Assembly (NCBI RefSeq): GCF_000189415.1
Contig: NC_015144.1
Span: forward strand, 1,970,001-2,034,000
Reading direction: 5' to 3'
Length of the DNA: 64,000 nt
Source: Weeksella virosa DSM 16922
Lineage (GTDB): Bacteria > Bacteroidota > Bacteroidia > Flavobacteriales > Weeksellaceae
Part shown: positions 55,084 to 63,419 of the stretch, in pieces
How the letters are laid out: the number at the start of each line of letters is the position of its first letter
How positions within the stretch are numbered: the first letter of the stretch is position 1
The notes under the pieces: model-generated
Told to the model about the DNA's origin: nothing
Databases searched by the model: none
What the model saw: only the letters and a program-made list of their open reading frames with translations
Made by a program: the position numbers and the translations under genes

Positions 55084-56484
55084 ATGCTCAAACAAAAATC
55101 AGAACAACCGTTGTATGCAATTGTCGATATAGAAACCAACGGAAGTGCTGCAGCACATGGCGGAATAACAGAAATCGCAATTTTCTTGCACAACGGAAAA
55201 GAGATTATAGACGAATATCAAACCTTGGTGAATCCCGAAAAACCGATTCCCTTTCATATCCAAACACTTACCGGAATCACACCCGAAATGCTGGTCGATG
55301 CTCCACGTTTTGATGAAGTTGCCAAAGATGTGTATAGTTATTTAGAGAAGGCTATTTTTGTAGCACACAATGTAAGTTTTGATTTTTCTTTTCTTCATAA
55401 ACAATTTTTGGATGTAGGAATAGATTGGAAACCAATAAAATTATGCACCGTACGTTTGGCACGAAAAATTTTTCCTGGTTACACAAGTTATAGTTTAGGG
55501 TCGCTATGCAAAAATCTAAATATTCCATTGCATGATCGACATAGAGCAGCGGGGGATGCAAAGGCTACGACCATTCTTTTCGAACAATTATTACAAAATG
55601 ATCAAGAACGGTGGATCGAGAAAATGAGCAAAACAAACGCGAAGATTCTTCGTTTACCCAGTAATTTGAAGCATCAGAACTTAGAACATTTACCTACAAC
55701 TTCTGGAGTTTATTTTTTTAAAAGTAAAGACAATAAATTTCTTTACATAGGAAAAGCAATCAACATCCGAAAACGAGTGAACGATCATTTCGCTGGAAAC
55801 AATGCCGGGCAAAGAAGACAAGATTTCCTCAATGATATCTATACTATAGATTTTTTAGAGACAGGAAATGAATTGATGGCTTTGTTAACAGAACAAGAAT
55901 ACATCAGGCGGTATTGGCCAAAGTATAATCGTGCGTTGAAAGGATTGAATCCGAAATTTGGGCTAACCTCTTATATCGATCAAGCTGGTTACGAGCGAAT
56001 AGCTTTGGTGAAAACAACTCCACAAACAACATGTTTTGCGTATTTCGATCGCGTGTATGATGCTACACAAAGCTTACTAGATAAGATTAATGAATTTAAT
56101 CTTAATCGTTTATTGTGTTATTTTTATAATGAAGATCCGTTCGATAAAAAAGATAAAAATGCTTTACTAAAAACGCAAACTCTAGAAAATCCTACCGAAT
56201 ATAACCAAAGAGTAGCAGAAATGAAGAAAAGTTTTACCGATAAAATGAATTCTTTTTTTGTGCTCGGAAAGGGTAGGAATACAGAGGAACAATCGTATAT
56301 TTTGGTAAAAAACAACCAACTATATGCAAAAGGTTTTTTTGATCCGAAATATTCTGTAAATTTAGTAGATATTGTACAAGCAAACGATCGATGCGAAAGC
56401 AGCTATTATGCCATGCAATTGATACTTCGGTACAAGAAAAAGCATCCTACGTCTGTTTTTCCGTATAAAGAAGACTGCTTATGA
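55084..56484 (+). CDS. DnaQ-like exonuclease fused to GIY-YIG nuclease domain
   Basis: 466 residues from ATG 55084; the frame extends to a TTG at 55069, but the ATG is the more usual start. DEDDh exonuclease domain (about 10-170): YAIVDIETNGSAAAHGGITEIAI, FVAHNVSFDFSFL and HDRHRAAGDAKAT. GIY-YIG domain (about 195-275): SGVYFFKSKDNKFLYIGKAINIRKRVNDHF and a later Glu in ELMALLTEQEYIRRYWPKYN. The C-terminal 190 residues have no clear family. This is a Cho/UvrC-like arrangement known in many bacteria, likely for DNA repair. Confidence 0.9.
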   Translation: MLKQKSEQPLYAIVDIETNGSAAAHGGITEIAIFLHNGKEIIDEYQTLVNPEKPIPFHIQTLTGITPEMLVDAPRFDEVAKDVYSYLEKAIFVAHNVSFDFSFLHKQFLDVGIDWKPIKLCTVRLARKIFPGYTSYSLGSLCKNLNIPLHDRHRAAGDAKATTILFEQLLQNDQERWIEKMSKTNAKILRLPSNLKHQNLEHLPTTSGVYFFKSKDNKFLYIGKAINIRKRVNDHFAGNNAGQRRQDFLNDIYTIDFLETGNELMALLTEQEYIRRYWPKYNRALKGLNPKFGLTSYIDQAGYERIALVKTTPQTTCFAYFDRVYDATQSLLDKINEFNLNRLLCYFYNEDPFDKKDKNALLKTQTLENPTEYNQRVAEMKKSFTDKMNSFFVLGKGRNTEEQSYILVKNNQLYAKGFFDPKYSVNLVDIVQANDRCESSYYAMQLILRYKKKHPTSVFPYKEDCL

Positions 56485-56588
56485 AAGTATTTTTGGTAAG
56501 TTATGTATCGAATCGTCATTGAGAATATCCTACCGAAAAGAAAAACCATCTTACAGTTTTCAATGGACTAGATTCGGATCAAATTATG

Positions 56589-56596
56589 TAAATTTG
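56589..56596 (+). promoter_or_regulatory. -7 promoter element of mnmE
   Basis: TAAATTTG, a perfect TAnnTTTG, 25 bases before the ATG at 56621. This also supports choosing that start rather than an in-frame start at 56519. Confidence 0.6.
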
Positions 56597-56620
56597 TATA
56601 ACAAACTCCAAACATACGAT

Positions 56621-58012
56621 ATGATTTCTAATGATACAATTTGTGCTTTAGCTACAGCAAATGGAATGGGTGCTATCGCGGTGATCCGTGTTTCTGGCCC
56701 AGAGGCAATCGAAAAAGTAAACACTTTATTTCGGTCGAAGTTTGGCGAAAAATCTTTGCTCGAAGTAGATTCACATACGGTTCATTTGGGTTATTTTATT
56801 GATGAAGAGGTGCTTATAGACGAAGCACTTTTTACAGTTTTCAGAGGTCCGAACTCCTATACTGGAGAAGATGTTGTCGAAATATCTACACACGGATCGA
56901 TGTATATTCAACAGAAAGTATTGGAGGTTTTGAACAAAAATGGAATCAGAAACGCAAATCCTGGCGAATATACTTTTCGGGCATTTTGGAATGGGAAAAT
57001 GGATTTGACACAAGCTGAAGCTGTTGCTGATTTGATTGCTTCTGACTCCAAAGCATCGCACGAAATTGCCATGAAACAGATGCGAGGAGGTTTCTCTAAC
57101 CAGATTAAAGATTTACGCGAACAAATTGTGAATTTTGCAGCATTGATCGAGTTAGAGTTAGATTTTTCTGAGGAAGATGTAGAGTTTGCAGATCGCACAA
57201 AACTATATGCTTTGCTGGATGAATTGCAAGAAGTTTTAAAGCGTTTATCCGATTCTTTTGTGTACGGAAATGTCATAAAAAATGGCGTTCCTGTAGCGAT
57301 TGTTGGCGCACCGAATGCCGGAAAATCGACTTTGCTCAATGCTCTGCTCAATGAAGAAAGAGCGATAGTTTCTGATGTTGAAGGAACAACACGCGATACG
57401 ATAGAAGAAGTATTGTACATTAATGGAATCGGATTCCGTTTCATAGACACAGCCGGAATTCGAGAAGCTGGCGACAAAATAGAACAAATCGGAATAGAGA
57501 AAACTTTCGAAAAAATAGACAAAGCCAGTATTGTATTGTATCTGTATGATTCGAATATCATGGCAGACAATCAGATTGCGAACCAATTAGAAGCATTGAT
57601 ATCGAAAGGTAAAATTGTTTTCAATATTGCTAATAAAATCGACATAGAATCGGACAGAGATGTAATACCACAAGCGATAAAAGATGAGTTTAAGGAAGTT
57701 ATTCACTTAGAAATTTCGGCAAAAGAAAAGTACAATATAGAAACTTTGAAAGAAAAGTTATTTGATCAAGTTCAGCTCTTGAACAACACCGACGATACGA
57801 TAGTTTCGAACTCTAGACATCTTGATGCGTTGCAAAAAACTTTGGCACAAGTGCATAAAATACGACAAGGTATGCAAGATGGAATACCCACAGATTTATT
57901 GGCGATGGATCTTCGCGAAGGTTTGGACTATCTAGGTGCAATAACTGGAGAAATTGATGTAGATGAAGATATATTGGGGACTATTTTCGGAAAGTTCTGT
58001 ATCGGGAAGTAG
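56621..58012 (+). CDS. mnmE: tRNA modification GTPase MnmE (TrmE)
   Basis: 463 residues from ATG 56621, where the family sequence starts (NDTICALATANGMGAIAVIRVSGP). N-terminal folate-binding domain to about 120; helical domain; inserted G domain with GAPNAGKST (229-237), VEGTTRDTIEE, DTAGIRE and NKID; C-terminus FGKFCIGK with the conserved Cys. With MnmG it adds the carboxymethylaminomethyl (or related) group to wobble uridine 34. Single gene with promoter and terminator. Confidence 0.98.
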   Translation: MISNDTICALATANGMGAIAVIRVSGPEAIEKVNTLFRSKFGEKSLLEVDSHTVHLGYFIDEEVLIDEALFTVFRGPNSYTGEDVVEISTHGSMYIQQKVLEVLNKNGIRNANPGEYTFRAFWNGKMDLTQAEAVADLIASDSKASHEIAMKQMRGGFSNQIKDLREQIVNFAALIELELDFSEEDVEFADRTKLYALLDELQEVLKRLSDSFVYGNVIKNGVPVAIVGAPNAGKSTLLNALLNEERAIVSDVEGTTRDTIEEVLYINGIGFRFIDTAGIREAGDKIEQIGIEKTFEKIDKASIVLYLYDSNIMADNQIANQLEALISKGKIVFNIANKIDIESDRDVIPQAIKDEFKEVIHLEISAKEKYNIETLKEKLFDQVQLLNNTDDTIVSNSRHLDALQKTLAQVHKIRQGMQDGIPTDLLAMDLREGLDYLGAITGEIDVDEDILGTIFGKFCIGK

Positions 58013-58055
58013 TTATTTTTCTTTTGTTTGTTAACTACCTATAAATGCTATATTT

Positions 58056-58081
58056 AAGAGCAACCATGTTGCTCTTTTTTG
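58056..58081 (+). terminator. terminator after mnmE
   Basis: Stem AAGAGCAAC/GTTGCTCTT with a 3-base loop and a T-run. Confidence 0.92.
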
Positions 58082-58148
58082 TTGCCTAATTGCTTTATTT
58101 TGATTAAATTTGATGTACAGTAGAAACTAACTTCTAAACTTACAAACC

Positions 58149-58448
58149 ATGGCAGAAATTAAACATTTGAATTCCTTGCATAGAACCGATAAGCAATTAA
58201 GTGTGAGCATATTATTTGAAGGAAAAGAAGGCGTAACACGCAGTCTGTATCTGAAAAAAGACGGATTGTTACCAGAGCACACCACCGCTATACCTGCAGT
58301 TTTGCTATGTGTAACAGGTAAAGTGACTTATGAAGATGAAAAAGGTTGTCAAGTAGTTTTAGAACCTGGAAATTTTCAGAACATTGAACCAAACATCAAA
58401 CATTGGGTAAAAAGTTTTGAGGATAGTCAGTTACTGTTGATGAAATAA
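58149..58448 (+). CDS. small cupin-fold protein
   Basis: 99 residues. A single small beta-barrel of cupin type: KDGLLPEHTTAIPAVLLCVTGKVTYEDEKGCQVVLEPGNFQNIEPNIKHWVKSFEDSQLLL. The metal-ligand His/Glu pattern is only partly kept (EH in LPEHTT and H in IKHWV). Similar proteins are often annotated as cupin-domain proteins of unknown function. Spacing of 136 bases from mnmE and the terminator between them make it a separate unit. Confidence 0.75.
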   Translation: MAEIKHLNSLHRTDKQLSVSILFEGKEGVTRSLYLKKDGLLPEHTTAIPAVLLCVTGKVTYEDEKGCQVVLEPGNFQNIEPNIKHWVKSFEDSQLLLMK

Positions 58449-58786
58449 GCTTTTTCTTCTCTCTAATTGCCATAGAACAAGGCACAAAATTACTCCCTTT
58501 TAAAAACTTCTTCTGGGAATGCTGATGAAAATTAGGGCATTTTTTCATTGTCTATTCTATTAAAGATGTAGCGGTTAGCCTTTTTGGCTAACTTTTTTTA
58601 TCCCAATCTATTTTTTAGCTGTATTCTTCGTTTAGAAATTGCTTTTTAATTATCGAAAAAAATATACTTACAATGTAAGGGGAAAAGTCATTATTTGAGT
58701 TTTATTGATAAAAAACATGTCATTTTACCTGATTTTTAGAGAAAAAATGTTAAATCTGCACAAATTTTTTAAAAATCATATTGTTT
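58449..58786. other. 338-base region without an intact gene; contains one terminator
   Basis: AT-rich. A clear hairpin GTTAGCC/GGCTAAC (58574-58591) with a T-run marks a terminator, probably for the cupin gene. A weaker AATGC/GCATT hairpin with a T-run lies near 58519-58546. An open frame from 58705 in this stretch only feeds into the broken gene downstream and has no sensible N-terminus. Confidence 0.6.
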
Positions 58787-59477
58787 ATGAAGAAATTTTC
58801 TTTTCTCTTGTTAGGAGTTCTATCTTATCGCTCCAAGCACAAATGGGGGTCAATACCGATAATCCCCAAGCCACACTAGACGTACAAGGTAATGTAATTG
58901 TAGGTGAGGCGAGCTATACAGAGGATAAAACGGGCTTTCTCTTGTGGTGAGAAACAATGTCACAGGAGAGCTAAAAATCGTAGGGAATACAGGGCAAGAT
59001 CATACAATTGCACCTATGAATATCATAACTTTTAAACTAAGTAATGTAGATGGAGATTGGGTAGAAAGTTATTTTACAGGTATCGACTTGGATAAATACA
59101 CCGTTGCCGTAATTGGTTCTAGATTTTATGATCCTAATGGTAGCCAAGGAGTAACATTATATAGCAATAACTTAATTGAATATAAGGATAAAAATAATGC
59201 CAATGCAAAAGCTTTTACAGGCTACAATCCATTCCAAGTATATGCAAGTAGAATGAAACGAAACGAAACTACAAATAAATTAGAATGGGTATTGCATGCC
59301 GATTTCGCAGGTGGTTCGCCAAGACGAATAGCAACTGATCTGAACACTAAAATCAACGGAACTTGGGAAATCACTTGTCTAATAATCAACAACTCTTTGG
59401 TGAATGTATTGAACGATCATGTCGTAAATTTTAATGGAGGAAATCGAGTTTTTGGTACTGCACCAGCCGGATTATAA
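58787..59477 (+). pseudogene. frameshifted gene for a secreted flavobacterial protein
   Basis: A signal peptide starts at ATG 58787 (MKKFSFLLLGVL) but its frame is lost near 58825. One frame over it continues as LSLQAQMGVNTDNPQATLDVQGNVIVGE, the typical start of mature secreted Flavobacteriia proteins, up to DKTGFLL, where a stop follows. A third frame continues as VVRNNVTGELKIVGNTGQDH and runs to the stop at 59477 (GNRVFGTAPAGL). Each junction is explained by one missing base. Joined, it would be a protein of about 229 residues. Function unknown. Confidence 0.75.
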
Positions 59478-59580
59478 AAAAATATAGAAAAAGAAATAAT
59501 AATTTCACTAGAGTGGTTTTTAAGAGACCATAAAAACAAAGGTATGGGTGCGATATTATAGAGCCACTGTGTGGAAAGAA

Positions 59581-59611
59581 AAAACTTAGCAAATAATTGT
59601 TAAGTTTTTCT
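59581..59611 (+). terminator. terminator after the frameshifted secreted-protein gene
   Basis: Stem AAAACTTAGCAA/TTGTTAAGTTTT (one G-T pair) with a short AT loop, followed by TTC. Confidence 0.75.
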
Positions 59612-59738
59612 TGTTTCTATAATTTTTTTTGATGAAATTGTTATATAACAGAAACTGTAATTGGATATCTAAAAAACAAATAAATAAAGCAAACATTTTA
59701 CTCATCATAATTAATCTTTTTTTTGAAGAAATTCACTG

Positions 59739-59746
59739 TACATTTG
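59739..59746 (+). promoter_or_regulatory. -7 promoter element of the MFS transporter
   Basis: TACATTTG, a perfect TAnnTTTG, 17 bases before the ATG. A TTTG at 59722 is only 13 bases upstream, shorter than usual for a -33 element. Confidence 0.5.
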
Positions 59747-59763
59747 CCTATTAATAGATTAGA

Positions 59764-61017
59764 ATGACAGCTCAAAAGAAAAATATTTCCATCTGGAAAA
59801 ATAAAGAATTCATTCCATTCATATTTTTGCGTTTTGCACTCATCTTTGCTCTTTTTATGCAAAGTACATCGGTGGCTTATGAAATTTTCGAAGTTACCAG
59901 AAAAGAAATTTTTCTAGGTCTCATCGGCTTGTTCGAGTTTGCACCCATATTGCTTACCGCATTCTATGCAGGACAATTGGTGGATAAAATCGATAAACGA
60001 AAGATTCTCATTCTTTCCATTGCTACCTATATGCTCATTTCTTTTTTATTAATGATAATACATTTTCCAACCGTTAGAAACCATCTAGGGATCAATTACT
60101 ATTTGGCACTTTGTTACTTTTGTTTTTTTGTATTAGGCCTAACAAGAGCTTTCAGCGGACCGGCACTGTTTGCTTTATTAGCTTTGGTCGTGCGCAAAGA
60201 AAATTATACCAAGGCAATCCCGATTTCGTCTTCCGCTTTCATGATTGGGTCTGTTCTCGGTCCCTTGGCAGGCGGCGTAATATTGGCGCATTATGGAATA
60301 GAAATTACACTAATTTCTGCCTTCTCGATGATGGTGCTTTCTATGATAATGTGTTTATTGATTTCGACAAAACCACCTCAAAAATCAGAAGAATTATCAG
60401 AAGAAAGCCCTTGGCAGCGTATAAAGGAAGGACTGAAGTTTATCTGGGCTTCTCCCATTATTTTGGCTGTTCTAAGCTTAGATATGTTTGCCGTTTTCTT
60501 TGGTGGTGCAGAATCTCTATTGCCCGCTTTTGTAAATAAAGTTCTGAATCAAGGCTCAGAAACTTTCGGTTTATTGCGCTCTGCACACGGAATTGGCTCG
60601 CTCATTATGCTACTGCTTTTGTCTTTTATCCCATCATTACTCAGAGGAAACGTTGGGCCAAAACTATTAGGTACTATCGGTTTATACGGTTTATCGATTA
60701 TTTCTTTTGGTTTGATGAGAAACCTTGTGCTATGTTTTATTGTTTTAATGTTGGCAGGCTGTTTCGATGCAATATCCATGGTGATAAGACAAAGTATTCT
60801 ACAACTCAAAACACCCGAAAACCTAAAAGGGAGAGTTTCTTCCGTTAACTCTATTTTCGTTAGCTCATCCAATGAATTAGGCGCTTTAGAGAGTGGGGTA
60901 GCGGCAACAATTTTAGGGTTGGTCCCAGCAATTATTTTCGGTGGTAGTATGACAATCTTAACCGTAATCCTGATCGCAATTTTTATAAAACCAATACGAA
61001 AAGTATACTTAGAATAG
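59764..61017 (+). CDS. MFS transporter (EntS/MFS_3-like)
   Basis: 417 residues with 12 predicted membrane helices. The N-terminal half shows SVAYEIFEVTRKEIFLGLIGLFEFAPILLTAFYAGQLVDKIDKRKIL, with the family's D-x-x-D-x-R-K loop between helices 2 and 3. A second such region follows in the C half. The group contains enterobactin exporters and macrolide efflux pumps, so it is probably an exporter, substrate unknown. It converges tightly (6 bases) with the nucleotidyltransferase gene. Confidence 0.88.
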   Translation: MTAQKKNISIWKNKEFIPFIFLRFALIFALFMQSTSVAYEIFEVTRKEIFLGLIGLFEFAPILLTAFYAGQLVDKIDKRKILILSIATYMLISFLLMIIHFPTVRNHLGINYYLALCYFCFFVLGLTRAFSGPALFALLALVVRKENYTKAIPISSSAFMIGSVLGPLAGGVILAHYGIEITLISAFSMMVLSMIMCLLISTKPPQKSEELSEESPWQRIKEGLKFIWASPIILAVLSLDMFAVFFGGAESLLPAFVNKVLNQGSETFGLLRSAHGIGSLIMLLLLSFIPSLLRGNVGPKLLGTIGLYGLSIISFGLMRNLVLCFIVLMLAGCFDAISMVIRQSILQLKTPENLKGRVSSVNSIFVSSSNELGALESGVAATILGLVPAIIFGGSMTILTVILIAIFIKPIRKVYLE

Positions 61018-61023
61018 ATTTTT

Positions 61024-61731
61024 TTATCTGAAATATTTTTCGGCCTCTAAAATACTTTGTGGTTTTCCGACATCGATAAGGTAATCACCTGTATGATCGT
61101 ATCCTAAAATGTAGTTTTCTTTCATCAAACGCATATAGCTTTTCATGATCGAAAATTTTCCTTCTTCGGTAATTTTGTCAAAAATATCTGATCGTAAAAT
61201 ATGTATGCCACTAAAAGCGTATTCGTGCAGTTTTAGCCTTGGATTAACGATGATATCTTCCTCAGTTGTTAGATTTCGCCAACCTTGTAATCGCATTTCT
61301 TCTGTAAAAAGCAATTTCCGAGACGAGCTTCTTTTGCTTACTGCTAAACTAGCAATTGGCTTGTACTTCTGGTGAAAGTCGATCAATTTTTTTAGTGAGA
61401 ATTTCGTTAGAATATCCGCATTCATCACTACAAAATCTTCTGTGAAGTATTCTCTAGCGTTGAGCAAACCACCACCAGTTTCTAATATATCTTTTTCGAA
61501 AATCAATCGGATTTTCATACCAAAACATTCATTTTCTTCGAGATATTTTTCTATCTGTTCGGCAAAATGATGTGTATTGATCACCACTTCATCTATCCCG
61601 TTTTGTTGGAGGTAGGTTAAATTTCGCTGCAACAGTGTTTGATTATTGACTACTGCCAAAGCTTTAGGATGCGACAAGGTAAACGGCTGTAAACGAGTGC
61701 CCAAACCAGCGGCGAATAACATGGCTTTCAT
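61024..61731 (-). CDS. sugar-1-phosphate nucleotidyltransferase, probably MurU-like
   Basis: 235 residues. N-terminal nucleotide-binding loop MLFAAGLGTRLQPFTLSHPKAL, then QQNGIDEVVINTHHFAEQIE, EKDILETGGGLLNA and VVMNADIL (metal-binding Asp). The short form without a C-terminal beta-helix fits N-acetylmuramate-1-phosphate uridylyltransferase (MurU) and related enzymes. It lies in the same minus-strand set as a RapZ-C-type gene and an AmgK-like kinase, which is the order expected for MurNAc salvage. Substrate is inferred from that context. Confidence 0.8.
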   Translation of the reverse strand: MKAMLFAAGLGTRLQPFTLSHPKALAVVNNQTLLQRNLTYLQQNGIDEVVINTHHFAEQIEKYLEENECFGMKIRLIFEKDILETGGGLLNAREYFTEDFVVMNADILTKFSLKKLIDFHQKYKPIASLAVSKRSSSRKLLFTEEMRLQGWRNLTTEEDIIVNPRLKLHEYAFSGIHILRSDIFDKITEEGKFSIMKSYMRLMKENYILGYDHTGDYLIDVGKPQSILEAEKYFR

Positions 61732-61752
61732 TTCAAAATAATAATATAAAAA

Positions 61753-62178
61753 TTAATAAGGAAGATTGATCCAGTTTTTTTCTTCTTGGACTATATGCTG
61801 CACATTCACCTGTACACTTGGATAATGCGTTTTGATATACATTGCTATCTGATCGGCACAATACACCGAGCGGTGTTGTCCACCAGTACAACCAAAGTTT
61901 ATTTCTAAATTGTTGAAATTTCGGTCGATATAATCTTCGATAGAAATACTAATCACTTTTTTTACGCCTTCTAAAAATACAGGAGCTTTGGTTTTCTCTT
62001 CTAGAAAAGTTATCACTTCCTGATCGCGACCTGTTAAAGTTTTATATTGATCGAATCGACCTGGATTGAGAATTCCTCGACAGTCGAATACAAATCCTCC
62101 GCCGTTTCCAGAAGAATCTTTGGGGATTTCTCTTTTATATGAAAAGCTTCTTACATTAATGTTGAGTGGTGTGACCAT
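61753..62178 (-). CDS. stand-alone RapZ C-terminal domain protein
   Basis: 141 residues. It matches only the C-terminal half of RapZ: NVRSFSYKREIPKDSSGNGGGFVFDCRGILNPGR and the phosphate-binding GCTGGQHRSVYCADQIA. The N-terminal kinase-like domain of full RapZ is absent. In E. coli the C-terminal domain binds GlcN6P and small RNAs. Here it overlaps the AmgK-like kinase gene by 23 bases and precedes the MurU-like gene by 21, so it probably belongs to the same amino-sugar pathway, perhaps as a sensor. Confidence 0.85.
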   Translation of the reverse strand: MVTPLNINVRSFSYKREIPKDSSGNGGGFVFDCRGILNPGRFDQYKTLTGRDQEVITFLEEKTKAPVFLEGVKKVISISIEDYIDRNFNNLEINFGCTGGQHRSVYCADQIAMYIKTHYPSVQVNVQHIVQEEKNWINLPY

Positions 62179-63193
62179 GAATTATTTGTTTTATTTGATA
62201 AGTGGTTTCGGGCAAAGTCGATTGATGAATTATTGATAAAAGTGCCGGATATTTTTTTAGGATTGGAAAGTCGACAATCTTCTTCAGGTTCTCTAACCCA
62301 AACTGGATACTGTCTAAAAAGTGCGGTTTACGCTCGATAAGTCCTCGTAAACCATATGCGCCTAGGGTTTGTAAAACACGTATAACCACACAATAATGAT
62401 ACGTTTCGTATAACATTTCATTGGTGTAATCTGACCGAAAAATTCTCAGTTGTTGCAAATATTCGTGTAATAAATTTGTTTTTTTCTGATCAGAAAAATT
62501 GGCTTTAGCTTGCCAAATCAGTGATACCAAATCATACAATATCGGCCCCTTTAATCCTCCCTGGTAATCGATAAACATAGGTGTGTTTTGCTTAATCATG
62601 ATATTTCTCGACTGGAAATCTCTGAATATAAATCCTTTGGGCTCGAGCCTTTCGAAATCAAGAGAAAACTTTTCGAAATCATGTAGTAAAGCATTAGGGG
62701 TGAATGGGATAGATAAAGCGTCTAGAAAATAAAACTTAAATTGAAATAAATCTCGTAAAGACAAAACCTGATCGAAATCTTGATAACTATAACAACGGTT
62801 ATAATCAATTAGTTGATGTAGCCCAAGCTGACATTCGATGAGTTTTGTGATAACTTTTCGGTATAAATTATCGACATCAGGTGAGTTTTCTTTCACCAAA
62901 TCCATCAAAGAAGTCGTCCCTAAATCTTCTTGAATATACAAGTCTTTGTCTGTATTAATTTGATAAACCTTAGGTGCAATTTCTGGATACACTCGATCGA
63001 GTAATTGAGTGAAATAGAAAAAGGTTTTATTCTCAGCAACATCCGAAGAATAGGTAAGAATTTTAGAACCGTTCTCATCCCAAAAACGATAATAACTTCT
63101 ATTCGAGCCACTTTCTGCTAATTTTTCTAAAGAGTTTGCGGCTTTCTGACCATAATTTTCTTCTACGAAAGAATAAATTTTTTCTGCAATCAT
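62156..63193 (-). CDS. aminoglycoside-phosphotransferase-fold kinase (AmgK-like)
   Basis: 345 residues. Kinase core with GFIFRDFQSRNIMIKQNTPMFIDYQGG (catalytic Asp and Asn, then the metal-binding Asp in IDYQG) and LYDLVSLIWQ. The pattern HRDFQ-x-x-N/IDYQ is the AmgK type, anomeric kinases for MurNAc and GlcNAc; here the His is Phe. First gene of a probable three-gene operon with the RapZ-C and MurU-like genes, together suggesting conversion of salvaged MurNAc to UDP-MurNAc. Confidence 0.82.
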   Translation of the reverse strand: MIAEKIYSFVEENYGQKAANSLEKLAESGSNRSYYRFWDENGSKILTYSSDVAENKTFFYFTQLLDRVYPEIAPKVYQINTDKDLYIQEDLGTTSLMDLVKENSPDVDNLYRKVITKLIECQLGLHQLIDYNRCYSYQDFDQVLSLRDLFQFKFYFLDALSIPFTPNALLHDFEKFSLDFERLEPKGFIFRDFQSRNIMIKQNTPMFIDYQGGLKGPILYDLVSLIWQAKANFSDQKKTNLLHEYLQQLRIFRSDYTNEMLYETYHYCVVIRVLQTLGAYGLRGLIERKPHFLDSIQFGLENLKKIVDFPILKKYPALLSIIHQSTLPETTYQIKQIIHGHTTQH

Positions 63194-63419
63194 GAGAAAC
63201 CAAAATTACGTAAAAATCTGCAATTTAGCGTACAGTTGTATGGGTAAAATCGGTCGGTCGCTTTTGCATTACTGGTAAAAATTTGTTGGTAAAAGAAAAT
63301 GGCAAAATAAACTATATTATTAGGCCTATTTTTGTGCCGATAGAAAAAAGTATTCAATCTTTATGAAAAATCGCCGGTCTGCATATGTTTGCAGGTTTTT
63401 CGGTTTTGATTAGTCGATT

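Noticed and set aside
56908-57570. 220-codon open frame on the minus strand inside mnmE
   Set aside because: Antisense shadow created by codon bias; mnmE itself is certain.
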